The notes beneath the pieces were generated by a model, which was not told the DNA's origin, ran no database searches, and saw only the letters and a program-made list of their open reading frames with translations. 64,000 nucleotides of DNA from DASUPK01 sp963831605 (GTDB taxonomy: Bacteria > Actinomycetota > Thermoleophilia > Solirubrobacterales > 70-9), in assembly GCA_963831605.1 (NCBI GenBank), contig CAWHQR010000002.1, positions 434,001 to 498,000 of the forward strand, given 5' to 3'. The position numbers were made by a program, and so were the translations under genes. Position 1 is the stretch's first letter; every line of letters begins with the position of its first letter. Shown in pieces: positions 10,191 through 20,391 of this stretch.

Positions 10191-11356
10191 GTCGTGTACT
10201 CCGCGTTGATCCGGATGTAGTCATGGGTCAGGTCGCTGAAGTAGACGCGGGCGCTCGCCTTGCCGCGGCCCAGGTTGATCGAAAGCTCGGCCTCGGGCAA
10301 ATCGGCCGCGAGATCCCCGGCCTGGATCCGGTCGGGCCCGAGCTCCTCGAGCTCCTCTCCCGCGAGCGCCATGCCGGCGGCCTGGGCGATCCGGCCCCAG
10401 TTGGAGTCCCGGCCGAAGAGCGCGGTCTTGACCAGCGGTGAGTTCGCGATCGCTCGCGCGACCCGCTCGGCCGCGTCGGGGCTCTTTCGCTCCGGTGACC
10501 TCGGCGCGTCCGACGCGGGTCGCACCCTCGCCGTCCGCGACGATCTCGAGGGCGAGCTGCAGGAGGACGGCCTCGTAGCAGCCCCTGCGGCAGGACAGCG
10601 CCGGCGGTGCCCGTCGCCTGGAGCAGCACCGTGTCGTTGGTGCTCATCCGCCCTTGTCGACGGTGATCCGCTCCATCGAATCGGCGAGGGCAGAGCGCAG
10701 GACAGCGTCGGGCTCCTTCACCACCGCGTTCGTCTGCACGAAGCAGAGCATGGTCGCGAAGCCCGGCTCGATCATCCCAGCGCCCTTGGCCTGCGCCGAG
10801 ACCGTCACCTCCCCCGCCCGGATCGAGCACCTCTTCGGCCCCGTCCGTGGTCATGATCGCCTCGGAGAAATCCTCGCCGCCAGTTGGGGACAGCCCCTGG
10901 ATCGCCTCCCGGAGCACCGGCCGTGACGGCCTGGATGTCGAGGGGCACGCCGATCGTGCCCGTCTCCGCGACCGCCACGGACGCGGGGGCGACGTTGAGC
11001 GCCTCGGCCGCGGCGTCTCGCATGGCCAACGCGTCCCGGTAGCCCTGTTCGCCGGTGGCCGCGTTGGCATTGCCGGAGTTGACCGCAACGGCGCGCAGTG
11101 CGCCGGCGTCGCACTCCTGCCTACAGACCCGGACGGGTGCGGCGGCGGCGGCGTTCCGCGTCAGGGCCAGGGCGGAGACCACCTCGTCGGCGTCGCAGGC
11201 CAGCACGCCGACGTCGGTGGCGCCGCCGCCCTTCAGGCCGCATGCCACCCCCGCCGCCCTGAATCCGGGGGCGAGCTCTGCCGGGTCGAGCTGCTCGAAC
11301 TCCGGTGGCGGCGTCACCCAGCGAGAGCGGAAGAACGTCTGCGTTGCAGAGCTCAT
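10187..11356 (-). CDS. argJ: Bifunctional ornithine acetyltransferase / N-acetylglutamate synthase (frameshifted)
   Basis: ArgJ recycles the acetyl group from N-acetylornithine to glutamate and matures by self-cleavage before a threonine. The N-terminal piece reads 'GFRAAGVACGLKGGGATDVG' and 'AVNSGNANAATGEQGYRDA'; the middle holds 'GEDFSEAIMTTD' and, in another frame, the 'KGAGMIEPGFATMLCFVQTNA' region with the conserved ATML cleavage site; the C-terminal piece has 'GRDSNWGRIAQAAGMALAG' and 'DLTHDYIRINAEYTT'. At least four frame changes occur between about 10550 and 10940. The ATG at 11356 overlaps the argC stop by 4 bases. Confidence 0.9.
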
Positions 11357-12369
11357 GAGATCCCCTCCCCCTCGGGCAGACCCAGCATCAGGTTGAGGTT
11401 CTGAATCGCCTGCGATGCGGCGCCCTTCCAGAGGTTGTCGATCGAGGCGAAAGCGAGGACCCGGCCCGAGGCCTCATTGAGAGCCAGATGGATGCGGCAG
11501 ACGTTGGTTCCGCGGACGCCGCTCACGCCCGGTGGCTCCGAGGTCACCTCGATGAAGGGCTCGTCGCCGTAGCGCTCCTCGTAGAGGGAGAGCATCCGTG
11601 CGGGGTCGACTGGCTCGGTCGTCCGGACGTAGCAGCTGACCAGCTCTCCCTGGTCGAAGGGCATCAGGTGCGGGACGAATGTGAGCCCCTCGAATGAATC
11701 CGTCGCGCCGTTCCCCCCGGCCAGCTCCGCCAGCTCCTGCACGATCTCCGGCGTGTGGCGATGCCCGGCGACCTTGTACGGCTTCGCATCGTCGGTTTTC
11801 TTGACGACGGCCATCTCCTCCTCGGCGGCGCGCCCGGCACCGGAGACACCCGATTTGGCGTCGATCACCACGTCCTGGATCAGCCCCTCCGCGGCGAGCG
11901 GTGCCAGCGCCAGGATGCTGGCGGTCGGGTAGCAGCCCGGATTGGCGACCAGGTCGGCGCCGGAGATCTGGTCGCGGTGCAGCTCGGTCAGCCCATAGAC
12001 GGCCTCTCCCACCAGCTCAGGCGCGCCGTGCTCTCCGTACCAGTGCCCGTAGGTGTCGAGGTCATGGAGGCGGAAATCGGCGGAGAGATCGACGACCTTC
12101 GCGCCGTGCGCGCGGAGCGCGGAGACGACGGGCGCCGCCGCGCCGTGCGGATACGCGACGATCGCGGCGTCGACGTCCGCTCCGCCCTCCGTCGCGGGCT
12201 CCTCGAGAACCAGATCGACGCCGTACTGCGGGAAGAGCTCGTTCAGCCTCCTGCCCGCGTCGGTCCGCGCGGTGACCCGCGCGAGCTCCAGGCTCGGATG
12301 CCTTCGAACGAGGTCGGCCGCCAGCGCCCCCGCGTATCCGGACGCTCCCGCCACCAGGACGCTATTCAC
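11353..12369 (-). CDS. argC: N-acetyl-gamma-glutamyl-phosphate reductase
   Basis: NADPH-dependent reductase making N-acetylglutamate semialdehyde. It is intact, with the Rossmann start 'VLVAGASGYAGALAADLVRR', the catalytic cysteine in 'VANPGCYPTAS' and the conserved 'AGHRHTPEI' histidine region. The start chosen is GTG at 12369, which gives a family-typical N-terminus and 338 residues; longer in-frame starts only add sequence inside pheT. The GTG lies within the last codons of pheT (8-base overlap), and the stop overlaps the argJ ATG, so argCJBD are translationally coupled behind pheST. Confidence 0.93.
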   Translation of the reverse strand: MNSVLVAGASGYAGALAADLVRRHPSLELARVTARTDAGRRLNELFPQYGVDLVLEEPATEGGADVDAAIVAYPHGAAAPVVSALRAHGAKVVDLSADFRLHDLDTYGHWYGEHGAPELVGEAVYGLTELHRDQISGADLVANPGCYPTASILALAPLAAEGLIQDVVIDAKSGVSGAGRAAEEEMAVVKKTDDAKPYKVAGHRHTPEIVQELAELAGGNGATDSFEGLTFVPHLMPFDQGELVSCYVRTTEPVDPARMLSLYEERYGDEPFIEVTSEPPGVSGVRGTNVCRIHLALNEASGRVLAFASIDNLWKGAASQAIQNLNLMLGLPEGEGIS

Positions 12370-14822
12370 GGAGCGACCCCCCGAGCTTCTCGATTGCGGT
12401 CTCGATGGCACCTCTGCGCTCCGCGACCTCCTCATCGGTCAGCGTCCGATCGGCGGCTCGGAAGGTGAGCCGCAGAGCCAGGCTCTTGCGCCCCTCCCCG
12501 ACCTGATCGCCTCGGTACAGATCGAAGACCTCAGCCGAACGCAGCAGATCGCCTCCGCCCTCGAGCACGGCCGAGCGGACCTCCACGGCGGGAACGGATT
12601 CGTCGATGATGACCGCCACGTCCTGGTTGACGGCCGGATAGGTGATCACGTCCTCGTAGGACTCGTCGCCCACCGGCGAGCCAGCGACCAGGGGAGCCAG
12701 GTCAACCTCGAATCCGGCGGCGGACTCCAGGTTCCACTCGCGGCAGACGAGCGGGTGAAGCTCGCCGATCCAGCCGGCATCCTCGCCCTCGACCAGAACA
12801 CGACCGCTTCGCCCCGGGTGCAGGAAGAGCTCCTCGCCGGGAACGATCTCGATCGCAGCGCCGAGCTGTTGCCCGAGTGCCTCCAGCACCGCCTTGACCG
12901 AGTAGAAATCCGCCGCCACCGCCTCACTTCGCCAGGAGCCAGGCCCCAGCGGCCCCACCGCTATCGACCCGATTCGCCAGGGCTCGTAGGCCGGCGCCCG
13001 CCGCTCGCCGACGAACTTCCCGGCGAGCACGCCGTCATGGGGCGAGCTGCCCTGACGCAGATAGGCCCGGCCAGACTCGAACAGCGTGATGCGCTCCGCG
13101 CCGTGGGCGCGGTTGTAGCTTGCCGCGTCCAGCAGGGAGCCGATCACCGCGGTCCGCTCGACCGAGTGCTCCGCCGAAAGGGGATTCGAGACGCGGATCG
13201 GCTCTGCCCTCACGTCCCCGTCCGGGATCCGAAGCCGGCCGGGCATCCCGGGGTCGGTCAGGCTGAGGCCGACAACAGCATCGAAGCCCAGATCCCGCAT
13301 CGCGTCCTCGGCCCTCCGCCGCAGGCGCTGTTCGCGAGTCAGCCGTCCCGCCAGTCCGCTGGTCGACGGCAGAGTCGCCGGGAGGTTCTCGGCGTAGCCA
13401 TGGATCCGGCCGACCTCCTCGACCAGGTCGACCTCGCGCGTCACGTCGTAGTGGCGATGGAAGGGCACGGTCGCCTCCAGGTCGTCTCCATCGCGGTGGA
13501 CCTCGAAGTCGAGGCGCTCCAGGTACTCGGCGCAGAGCTCAGGCGAGATCTCCATGCCGAGGAGCCGCGCAACCCGCTCGTGGCGCAGCCTGAGCAGATG
13601 CGCCTCAGGGACATCCGCGGCCTCGTCGATCGTCCCGGGCACCAGCTTCGCGCCGCAGAGCTCGACCATCAGCCGCGAGGCGATCCGCTGACCGCGCAGC
13701 GCCAGCTCGGGGTGAAGCTGCTTTTCGAAGCGGTTGGACGCGTCGGTGCGCAGGCCGAGCTTCCGGGAGGTGCGCAGGATGTTGACGCCGTTCCAGGTCG
13801 CGACCTCGAGCAGCACCCGGGTGGTCGTCTCCGAGACCTCGGAGACCTGGCCGCCCATGATCCCCGCGATGCCGGAGGGCCCGTTGCGGTCGCAGACGAG
13901 CACCGCGTCCTCATCGAAGGTCCGCTCGACCCCGTCGAGCGTGGTCATCTTCTCCCCCGGCTCCGCCGTGCGAACGGTCAGGGCCCCATCCGGGACCTTG
14001 TCGAGGTCGAACGCGTGCAGCGGCTGCGCCGTCATCAGCATCACGTAGTTGGTGATGTCCACGACGTTGTTGATCGGCCTCATGCCGGCGCCGATCAGGC
14101 GAGCCTTGAGCCAGAGCGGCGATGGGCCGATCTCGACCTCGGTGAAGACCCGCGCACTGAACCTCGGACAGAGATCCGGAACCTCGACGGTGACCGAGGC
14201 GTAGTCGCCCGCCGTGCCCTCGCCTGTGGCTTCGGCATCCTCGTCCCAGGGCGGCGGCGCGAGCGACTCTCCGGTGATCGCGTGGACCTCCCGGGCGACA
14301 CCGTAGATTCCGAAGCAGTCGACCCGGTTGGAGGTGGGCTCAAGCTCGATCACCGGCTCGGACACCGGGATCACCTCACCGAGTGGAGTTCCCGGCGACC
14401 ACCCGTTCTCGAGCACCGCGATGCCGGCTGCGTCGTCGCCGATCTCCAGCTCAGACTCGGAGAGGATCATGCCGTTCGACTCGACGCCGCGCAGCTTCGC
14501 CTTGCCGAGCTTGGTGCCGTCCGGCATCACGGCCCCGGGGAGCGCCACCGGGACTGTCTGCCCCGCAGCCACGTTGGGGGCGCCGCAGACGATCGTCCGC
14601 TCGCCGTCGCCCGCGTCGACCTGGCAGACGCTGAGCTTGTCGGCGTCCGGCGTGCTTCTCGACAGAGAGCACCTTGCCGACGACGAAGCCCTCGGGATCC
14701 GGCGCGCCGGCTTGGGTGATCCTCTCGACCTCGATCGAGTGCATCGCGAGCTCGTCCGCCAGCTCCCCGACCGTGAGCTTCGGGTCGCAGTAGGAGCGCA
14801 GCCAGGAGTCCGGCGCCCTCAT
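12362..14822 (-). CDS. pheT: Phenylalanyl-tRNA synthetase beta subunit (one frameshift)
   Basis: Beta chain of the alpha2-beta2 PheRS. Domains in order: N-terminal 'MRAPDSWLRSYCDPKL', EMAP/tRNA-binding region ('VCGAPNVAAGQTVPVA', 'RGVESNGMILSESEL'), B3/B4 editing domain ('NRVDCFGIYGVAREV', 'NNVVDITNYVM'), B5 domain, catalytic-like core ('NPLSAEHSVERT', 'FESGRAYL') and the C-terminal anticodon-binding FDX-ACB domain ('TYPAVNQDVAVIIDESVP'). One frame change near 14655 separates the first ~55 residues from the rest. The ATG overlaps the pheS stop; the stop overlaps the argC start. Confidence 0.93.
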
Positions 14823-15939
14823 CTGAATTGCTCCAGGACGCGGATGTCGTTCTCGAAGAACTTGCGCAGGTCGGGACGCCGTACTTGAGCATCGCGATGC
14901 GCTCGATCCCCATGCCGAAGGCGAACCGCTGGACCTCATCCGGGTCATAGCCCGACTCGCGCACGAAGCCGTAGACGTTCGGATCGACCATCCCGGCGCC
15001 GAGGAGCATCTCGATCCACCCGATCCCCTTGCAGAGCGGATCGCGCGAGCCGTCAGGCAGCCTGCCGCTGCCGCCGCAGCGGAAGCAGGAGACGTCGACC
15101 TCGACGCTCGGCTCGGTGAAGGGGAAGAAGCCGGGCCGGAAGCGCGTCTCTCGCTCCGGCCCGAAGATTGCACGGGCGAACTCGTCGAGCGTCCCCTTCA
15201 GATCGGACAGCGTGATGTCCCGCGCCGACGGCGAGCCCCTCGACCTGATGGAAGATCGGGCTATGGGTCGCGTCGAATGGATCGTAGCGGTAGCAACGCC
15301 CGGGAACCACGATGAAGATGGGCGGCGGCTGCGACTCCATCGAACGCACCTGCATCGGCGAGGTGTGGGTGCGCAGGACGACGTCCTCCGGGCCCGGCGG
15401 CAGCTCCTCGCCGTTCGAAGGGATGCGCAGGTCATCCCTGAGCGTTGAGGGATCGACGTAGAAGGTGTCCTGCGCCATCCGGGCCGGGTGGCCCGGCGGG
15501 TGGTCGAGCGCGGTGAAGTTGTAGTAGTCGAGCTCGACCTCGGGCCCCTCCATCACCCGGTAGCCCAGCCCGACGAAGATGTCCTCGATCTGTCGCTGGG
15601 TCCGTATGAGCGGGTTCTGAGCGCCGACGGGGAGACCGGGAGCGCCTGGCAGGGTGACGTCGATCGCGTCTTCCGCCAACCGCGTTCCCAGCTCGCTCGC
15701 GTCCAGCTCCGCGCTCCTCGATTCGAGCAGGGACTCGAGCTCGACGCGCGCGACGTTCCCCGACTTGCCGACCGGGCCGCGCTCATCCGGCGGCAGGTCG
15801 AGATCCCGCGCAGGATCTGCGTGAGTTGCGCCTTGCGTCCGAGGTAGCGCACCCTGAGCTCCTCGAGCTCAGAGGTCGTCGATGCCCCGCCGATCGCGTC
15901 GGCGGCCTCCTTCCGGATCTCCTCGATGCGCTCAACCAT
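14819..15939 (-). CDS. pheS: Phenylalanyl-tRNA synthetase alpha subunit (frameshifted)
   Basis: Catalytic alpha chain of PheRS. It has the N-terminal coiled-coil arm ('ELRVRYLGRKAQLTQIL'), 'HPLIRTQRQIEDIF'-like linker, class II motif 2 region 'RTHTSPMQVRSM', 'ATHSPIFHQVEGL', the active-site strand 'FFPFTEPSVEVDV' and motif 3 'GMGIERIAMLKYG'. An unusual Cys-rich insert 'FRCGGSGRLPDGSRDPLCKG' seen here is common in actinobacterial PheS. Frame changes are needed near 15800, 15225 and 14880; the true end is 'LRKFFENDIRVLEQFR', with the stop at 14819. Confidence 0.92.
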
Positions 15940-16634
15940 GATCGGCCTCGGACGCTATCCGCTGCAGGGCAATTGCAGCCGCCGCCGCGACGTTCAGTGA
16001 TGGTGACGGCTCTCACGCACCGGGATGCTCACCCGCACATCGCACTGCTCGATGACCTCGCCCGGCAGGCCCTCGCGCTCACCGCCGAGGCAGAGGGTCG
16101 CCACTCCGTCGAGGGCCTCGAGCGGCTCGCCGCCGTGCGCGACCAGCGCGGCCCGCGCCTTCGGGGTCGCCTCGATTCCGCCGCGCACCAGCGGCTCGGC
16201 GAAGACGGCTCCCATGCTCGCCCGGACGGCATGCGCCCCATATGGATCGGCGCAGTCGGGTCCCAGGACGACCGATCCACCGACCAGCGCGTCCGCGGTG
16301 CGAATCACCGTCCCGACGTTCCCGGGGTCGAGACGCCGTGGAGGTAGACGCAGGGCGCCATCGGCTCGTCCGCCCAGACCTCGCGCCACACGCCGATCGC
16401 CCGCGTGCCCGAGCCGAGCTTCGAAACCTGGGCGAGCAGCGCGGGCTCCACCTCGGTGCCGCCCAGGGCTTCGCCTGCGGCGGTCAGCAGCTCGACTGGC
16501 TCGGCTCCGGCCTCGCGTGCCGCTGCCAGCAGATCCTCGCCCTCGGTGATGAAGAGCCCCTCGCGTTCGCGCGTCCGCCGCCGGCCGAGCCGGCGGATCA
16601 ACTTCAGCTTCTCGTTCTGTGGGCTTGTGATCAT
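15932..16634 (-). CDS. TrmH/SpoU-family RNA 2'-O-methyltransferase (frameshifted)
   Basis: SPOUT methyltransferase of the type often found before pheS, which modifies rRNA or tRNA ribose. The N-terminal substrate-binding domain reads 'SPQNEKLKLIRRLGRRRTRE' and 'LFITEGEDLLAAA'; the SPOUT core has motif 1 'DPGNVGTVIRTADA', motif 2 'LCLGGEREGLPGEV' and motif 3 'SLNVAAAAAIAL'. Frame changes near 16325 and 16010 are required; the second restores motif 3 and moves the stop to 15932, overlapping the pheS ATG. The target nucleotide cannot be assigned. Confidence 0.85.
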
Positions 16635-16659
16635 TTGTGCGGGGTTGGAAATGGGGCCG

Positions 16660-16694
16660 AAACAAAAAGGGCGGCTCCGCCTCGCGGACCGCCC
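16660..16694 (-). terminator. Rho-independent terminator after rplT
   Basis: On the minus strand, 27 bases past the rplT stop, GGGCGG-TCCGC pairs with GCGGA-CCGCCC (11 pairs with one bulged G, three-base loop), followed directly by TTTTTGTTTC. This is a strong intrinsic terminator that should end most infC-rpmI-rplT transcripts, so trmH-pheST-arg either relies on read-through or has its own promoter in the short gap. Confidence 0.8.
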
Positions 16695-16720
16695 GGGAAT
16701 CTTGCTCTGGCTGCCGTGAG

Positions 16721-17084
16721 CTAGGCGGCGACAGCCTCCCGGGCGAGTTCCACAAATCGGCGGAAGCCATCGGGGTCGTTGACGGCGATGTCGGCCAGCA
16801 TCTTGCGGTTGACGTCGACCTCGGCCCTCTTCAGGCCGTTCATCAGCTGGGAGTAGCTCATGCCCTCCTGGCGGGCGGCAGCATTGATCCTGGTGATCCC
16901 AGAGCCGGCGGAAGTCCCGTTTGCGGGTGCGCCTGCCGGTAGGCGTAGGCGTCCGAGCGCATCACCTGCTCGTTCGCCAACCAGACGCGCCTTCGAGTGC
17001 TTGCGCCCGAAATAGCCCTTGGCGCGGCCGAGGACCTTCTTCTTGCGCCGGCTTCAGTGCGACGGCGTTGGTGGCGCGCGGCAT
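16721..17084 (-). CDS. rplT: 50S ribosomal protein L20 (frameshifted)
   Basis: Early-assembly rRNA-binding protein of the large subunit. It starts with ATG at 17084 overlapping the rpmI stop (TGATG). The beginning 'MPRATNAVALK' and the end 'INAAARQEGMSYSQLMNGL', 'VDVNRKMLADIAVNDPDGF', 'RRFVELAREAVAA' are unmistakable. Between them at least four single-base frame changes break the basic helix (pieces 'KKVLGRAKGYFGRKHS', 'ANEQVMRSDAYAYRQ', 'RTRKRDFRRLW'). The restored length of about 119 residues is normal. So essential a gene cannot be inactive, so the indels are almost certainly sequence errors. Confidence 0.93.
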
Positions 17085-17287
17085 CAGCGACCGCCCTTCA
17101 CGAGCAGCTTGTTGACCCGCTTCCGATCGGCCTCGGAGATCTTCCGAGGGCCGCCGAAGCGCCGCTTACGGGCGGGCGACTTCTTCTCGAGAATGTGGCT
17201 CGAGTAGGCGCGCCTGCCGCGGAGCTTGCCCGTGGCGGTCTTCCGAAAGCGCTTCTTGGCGCCGGAGTGGGTCTTCATCTTGGGCAT
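17084..17287 (-). CDS. rpmI: 50S ribosomal protein L35
   Basis: Small basic large-subunit protein, 67 residues: 'MPKMKTHSGAKKRFRKTATG' at the start and 'HILEKKSPARKRRFGGPR' later are canonical. ATG at 17287 is preferred over a frame-extended start at 17305. It normally follows infC directly; here two DegT aminotransferase genes lie between, leaving a 115-base gap upstream (17288-17402) with no gene. Confidence 0.95.
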   Translation of the reverse strand: MPKMKTHSGAKKRFRKTATGKLRGRRAYSSHILEKKSPARKRRFGGPRKISEADRKRVNKLLVKGGR

Positions 17288-17402
17288 GGACGCGACACGC
17301 GACATTGAAGCATGTACAGCTAGCTAGATCAGGCACCAGCTGGGATTTGGTGACGCCAGCGGGCGCCGGATCATCAGGTGCGACGCGGTTGACTCCGAGC
17401 GG

Positions 17403-18563
17403 TCAGGTGCCGAGCGTCTGGACGAGTTCTTCCACGACCAGCCCGACCCTCGCGTCGTCGAGGGAGGCGAAGATCGGCAGGCAGAGATGCCTGTCGGCGA
17501 CCTCCTCTGAGACCGGGAGCTCGCCGGGCTCCGCCAGCGAGCGGTACTGCGAAAGGCCGTTGATTGCAGGGTATTGGGTTGTCTGAATACCGACGTCCCT
17601 CAGCGCCAGGCGCACTCGGTCCCGGGTATCTGCGTCCGTCACCAGAACGGGAGCGGCGAAGTGCGACGACAGATCGACCTGCTCATCCTCAGCCCACGGG
17701 ACGTCCAAGTCCGGCCGCCCGGCCAGGCGCTCGCGGTATGCGCGGGCGACGCGCCTTCGTGAGTCGACTTCGGCATCCAGCCGCGCCAAGCGACTTGATC
17801 CAAGGGCAGCATGCAGCTCATCCATTCGGTAGTTGAAGCCGATGTCGACTACGTCGTACCCATGTGCATGCCCGCGGTGGCGCTCCCAGGTGGTCGCCGT
17901 CATCGCATGGGAACGAAGGAGCCTGGCCCGCTCGGCGATCGAGTCGTCGTCGCAGAGGATCATTCCGCCCTCCCCTACCGGCACCTGCTTCTTTGCGAAG
18001 AAGCTGAAGCATCCCGCGACCCCTCCGCTGCCCACGGCGGACCCATCCGGAAATGTCGCGCCGATCGCCTGGGCTGCGTCCTCGATCACCGCAACGCCCG
18101 CGGGCTCACAGATGCGCCGCAGCCCGTCCAGGTCCGCCGGATAGCCGAACATGTGGACGGCAAGGACCGCAGTGGTCCGGTCCGAGAGCCGCCTGGCCAC
18201 GTCCTCGGCGGAGAGGACCGGCCTCAGCGCACTCTCCAAATCGCAGAGCACTGGAATCGCCCCCACGCTGACCACCGCATGCGCGCAGGCAACGAAGCTC
18301 AAGTTCGGGACGATCACCTCGTCGCCGGGCGAGACGCCGGCGGACCGGAGCGCGAGCTCGAGCGCCGCGGTCCCGCTCGAGACCGCTACGGCGTGCTTCC
18401 GCCCGATGCGGCGAGCGATCTCGCCCTCGAAGGCCTCGATCCGGGGCCCCATCGTCAGCCATCCTGACTCGAGGCAAGCGGTGACTGCATCGACGTCGGC
18501 GTCCGTGACCTCGAGCTCGACCAAGGGGACTCGCCACTGCACCTCCGTGGTGCCGCCGTTCAC
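17403..18563 (-). CDS. DegT/DnrJ/EryC1 aminotransferase, second of a pair
   Basis: PLP-dependent sugar aminotransferase (aspartate aminotransferase fold), 386 residues, intact. It shows 'AVSSGTAALELALRSAGVSPGDEVIVP' (in two short pieces), the PLP-phosphate region 'AVIEDAAQAIGA', and the catalytic lysine in 'FSFFAKKQVPVGEGGM'. Family members make amino sugars such as perosamine or QuiN4N, or transaminate cyclitols. The ATG overlaps the upstream DegT stop (ATGA). Both DegT genes read cleanly, unlike the housekeeping genes on either side. The substrate is unknown; the surface-polysaccharide cluster at 1-8 kb is the likely consumer. Confidence 0.88.
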   Translation of the reverse strand: MNGGTTEVQWRVPLVELEVTDADVDAVTACLESGWLTMGPRIEAFEGEIARRIGRKHAVAVSSGTAALELALRSAGVSPGDEVIVPNLSFVACAHAVVSVGAIPVLCDLESALRPVLSAEDVARRLSDRTTAVLAVHMFGYPADLDGLRRICEPAGVAVIEDAAQAIGATFPDGSAVGSGGVAGCFSFFAKKQVPVGEGGMILCDDDSIAERARLLRSHAMTATTWERHRGHAHGYDVVDIGFNYRMDELHAALGSSRLARLDAEVDSRRRVARAYRERLAGRPDLDVPWAEDEQVDLSSHFAAPVLVTDADTRDRVRLALRDVGIQTTQYPAINGLSQYRSLAEPGELPVSEEVADRHLCLPIFASLDDARVGLVVEELVQTLGT

Positions 18564-19699
18564 GCAAGGACCTCCCGGAGGCTCGAGCAGACCCGGTCCA
18601 GCTGGTCGCTCGTCATCTGGTGGAACAACGGCAGGCAGACCTGCATGTCGGAGGCGAGCTCGGTCCGGGGCAGAGAGACGTCTGGGTAGCGCTCACGATA
18701 GGCGCTCAACAGATGAACACCCTTGTAGTGCACGGTGGTCTGGATTCCGCGCTCCATGAGGAACTCTCGAGCCTCCTCACGGCGGCCGTCCTCCACCAGC
18801 GCGACCATGATGTAGCAGGAGGAGTTCTCGATCGGAGCATCGGCGTATGGCAACGAAACGCCCTGGAGCCCGTCCAGCCGCTCTCGGTAGCCGAGGATCA
18901 GCCGTCGCCTGGCCTCGATCTCCGAGCCGAGTCGCTCGAGCCTGGGCAGCAGCAGAGCCGCGCGAAGGTCGTCCATCTTGTAGTTGAATCCGCGGGCGAC
19001 GACGTCGTAGCTCATGGCGCGACCGGTGTGCTTGTCCATGGTTCCAGCCGTCATCCCCTGTGATCGCAGAAGCCGGGCCCTGGCGGCGATCTCGTCACTG
19101 TCCGTCGACAGTGCGCCGCCTTCCCCAACCGCCAGAACCTTGTTGGAGAAGAAGCTGAAGCAGCCGGCGTCCCCGAAGGTTCCTACCCTCCTACCATCCA
19201 GGCTCGCACTGGGGGCGTGGGCGCAATCCTCAATGAGCGCCAGACCACGCTCCTCGCAGACTCGCTTGAGCCGGTCGACGGCCGCCGGGTATCCGGCGTA
19301 GTGGACCGGGACGACGGCACGCGTCCTGTCGGTGATCCTTGCCTCGACGTCAGCCGGATCGATGGCGAGATCGTCGAGGCTCTCGACATCGGCGAAGACG
19401 GGCGTCGCGCCGGCCTGGATCACGGTCGCCACCGTGGCCACGAACGTAAACGAGGGGACGATCACCTCGTCCCCTTCCCCTACGCCGGCACAGACCAGCG
19501 CCAGGTGGAGCGCCGTCGTGCAGCTCGACGTGGCGACGACGTGCCGGCATCCCAGGTGGTCGGCAAATGCCTCCTCGAACTGCTGGACTCTGGGTCCCGT
19601 GCTCCACCAACCCGATCGCAGCGTTTCCGCGACGGAGTGGATGTCCTCGGGCTCGACTTGAAGGTCGAAGACCGGAATCAGCGGAGGCGAGCTACCCAT
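18560..19699 (-). CDS. DegT/DnrJ/EryC1 aminotransferase, first of a pair
   Basis: 379-residue PLP aminotransferase with 'VFDLQVEPEDIHSVAETLRS' at the start, 'ATSSCTTALHLALVCAGVGE', 'ALIEDCAHAPSASLDG' and the Schiff-base lysine in 'FSFFSNKVLAVGEGGAL'. Only moderately similar to its neighbour, so this is not a recent tandem duplication. The start lies 6 bases after the infC stop, so it should be cotranscribed with infC; its stop overlaps the next DegT gene. The position between infC and rpmI is unusual. Confidence 0.88.
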   Translation of the reverse strand: MGSSPPLIPVFDLQVEPEDIHSVAETLRSGWWSTGPRVQQFEEAFADHLGCRHVVATSSCTTALHLALVCAGVGEGDEVIVPSFTFVATVATVIQAGATPVFADVESLDDLAIDPADVEARITDRTRAVVPVHYAGYPAAVDRLKRVCEERGLALIEDCAHAPSASLDGRRVGTFGDAGCFSFFSNKVLAVGEGGALSTDSDEIAARARLLRSQGMTAGTMDKHTGRAMSYDVVARGFNYKMDDLRAALLLPRLERLGSEIEARRRLILGYRERLDGLQGVSLPYADAPIENSSCYIMVALVEDGRREEAREFLMERGIQTTVHYKGVHLLSAYRERYPDVSLPRTELASDMQVCLPLFHQMTSDQLDRVCSSLREVLA

Positions 19700-19705
19700 G
19701 AGTCG

Positions 19706-20279
19706 CTAGCTCGCAGCGGCTTCCTTCTCCTGCCCGGCCCCGCGAGCCGGCGCGAGCAGCATCGTCATGTTCCGGCCCTCCTGCAGCGGCTCCTGCTCCA
19801 TCACGCCGATCTCGGAGACGTCCTGCAGCAGCCGGTCGAGCAGCATCCGCCCTCGCTCCGGGTGGCTCTGCTCGCGGCCGCGGAACATGATTGTCACCTT
19901 GACCTTGTCCTGTTGCTTCAGGAAGCGCTCGACATGTCCGCGCTTGGTCTCGTAGTCGTGCTGGGCGATCTTCGGACGAAGCTTGATCTCCCGGACGTTC
20001 ACCTGCTGCTGGTGCTTGCGGGCCTGCTTGGCCTTCTGCTCCTGCTCGTACTTGTACTTCGAGTAGTCGAGGATCCGGCAGACGGGCGGCTTCGATGTCG
20101 GGGAGACCTCGACCAGGTCGAGCCTTCTCGCGGGCGCGCTCGAGGGCGTCCGGGGTCGGGACGATGCCGACCTGCTCCCCGTTCTCGTCGATCAGGCGAA
20201 CCTCGGGCACGCGGATCCGCTCGTTGATACGAGTGGTGTCGCGCTCAGGCGGACGGCGGTCGAAGCGGGAGACCGCCAC
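19706..20279 (-). CDS. infC: Translation initiation factor IF-3 (one frameshift)
   Basis: IF-3 prevents subunit joining and checks start codons. The N-domain begins 'TTRINERIRVPEVRLIDENG' and includes 'GIVPTPDALERAREKA'; after a frame change near 20125 the linker and C-domain continue with 'SKPPVCRILDYSKYKYEQEQ' and 'VNVREIKLRPKIAQHDYETK'. A short tail 'GAGQEKEAAAS' follows. The leader is over 100 bases long with a possible -10 box at 20392, as expected for infC leaders that carry regulation. Confidence 0.93.
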
Positions 20280-20391
20280 TAGCTGCGCATGAGGTAGATC
20301 GTCAAGAAGGAGATGGGCGAGATTGGATCGGTGAGGCGGGCACGGGGCGCTTTAGGCGCGCTTCGTGGTGTGGGTGCCCGGCATTGTGGGC

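Noticed and set aside
12053..14719. An 888-codon plus-strand frame antisense to pheT and argC
   Set aside because: Composition is that of a complement shadow (Arg/His/Asp-rich), and the minus strand carries unmistakable pheT and argC.
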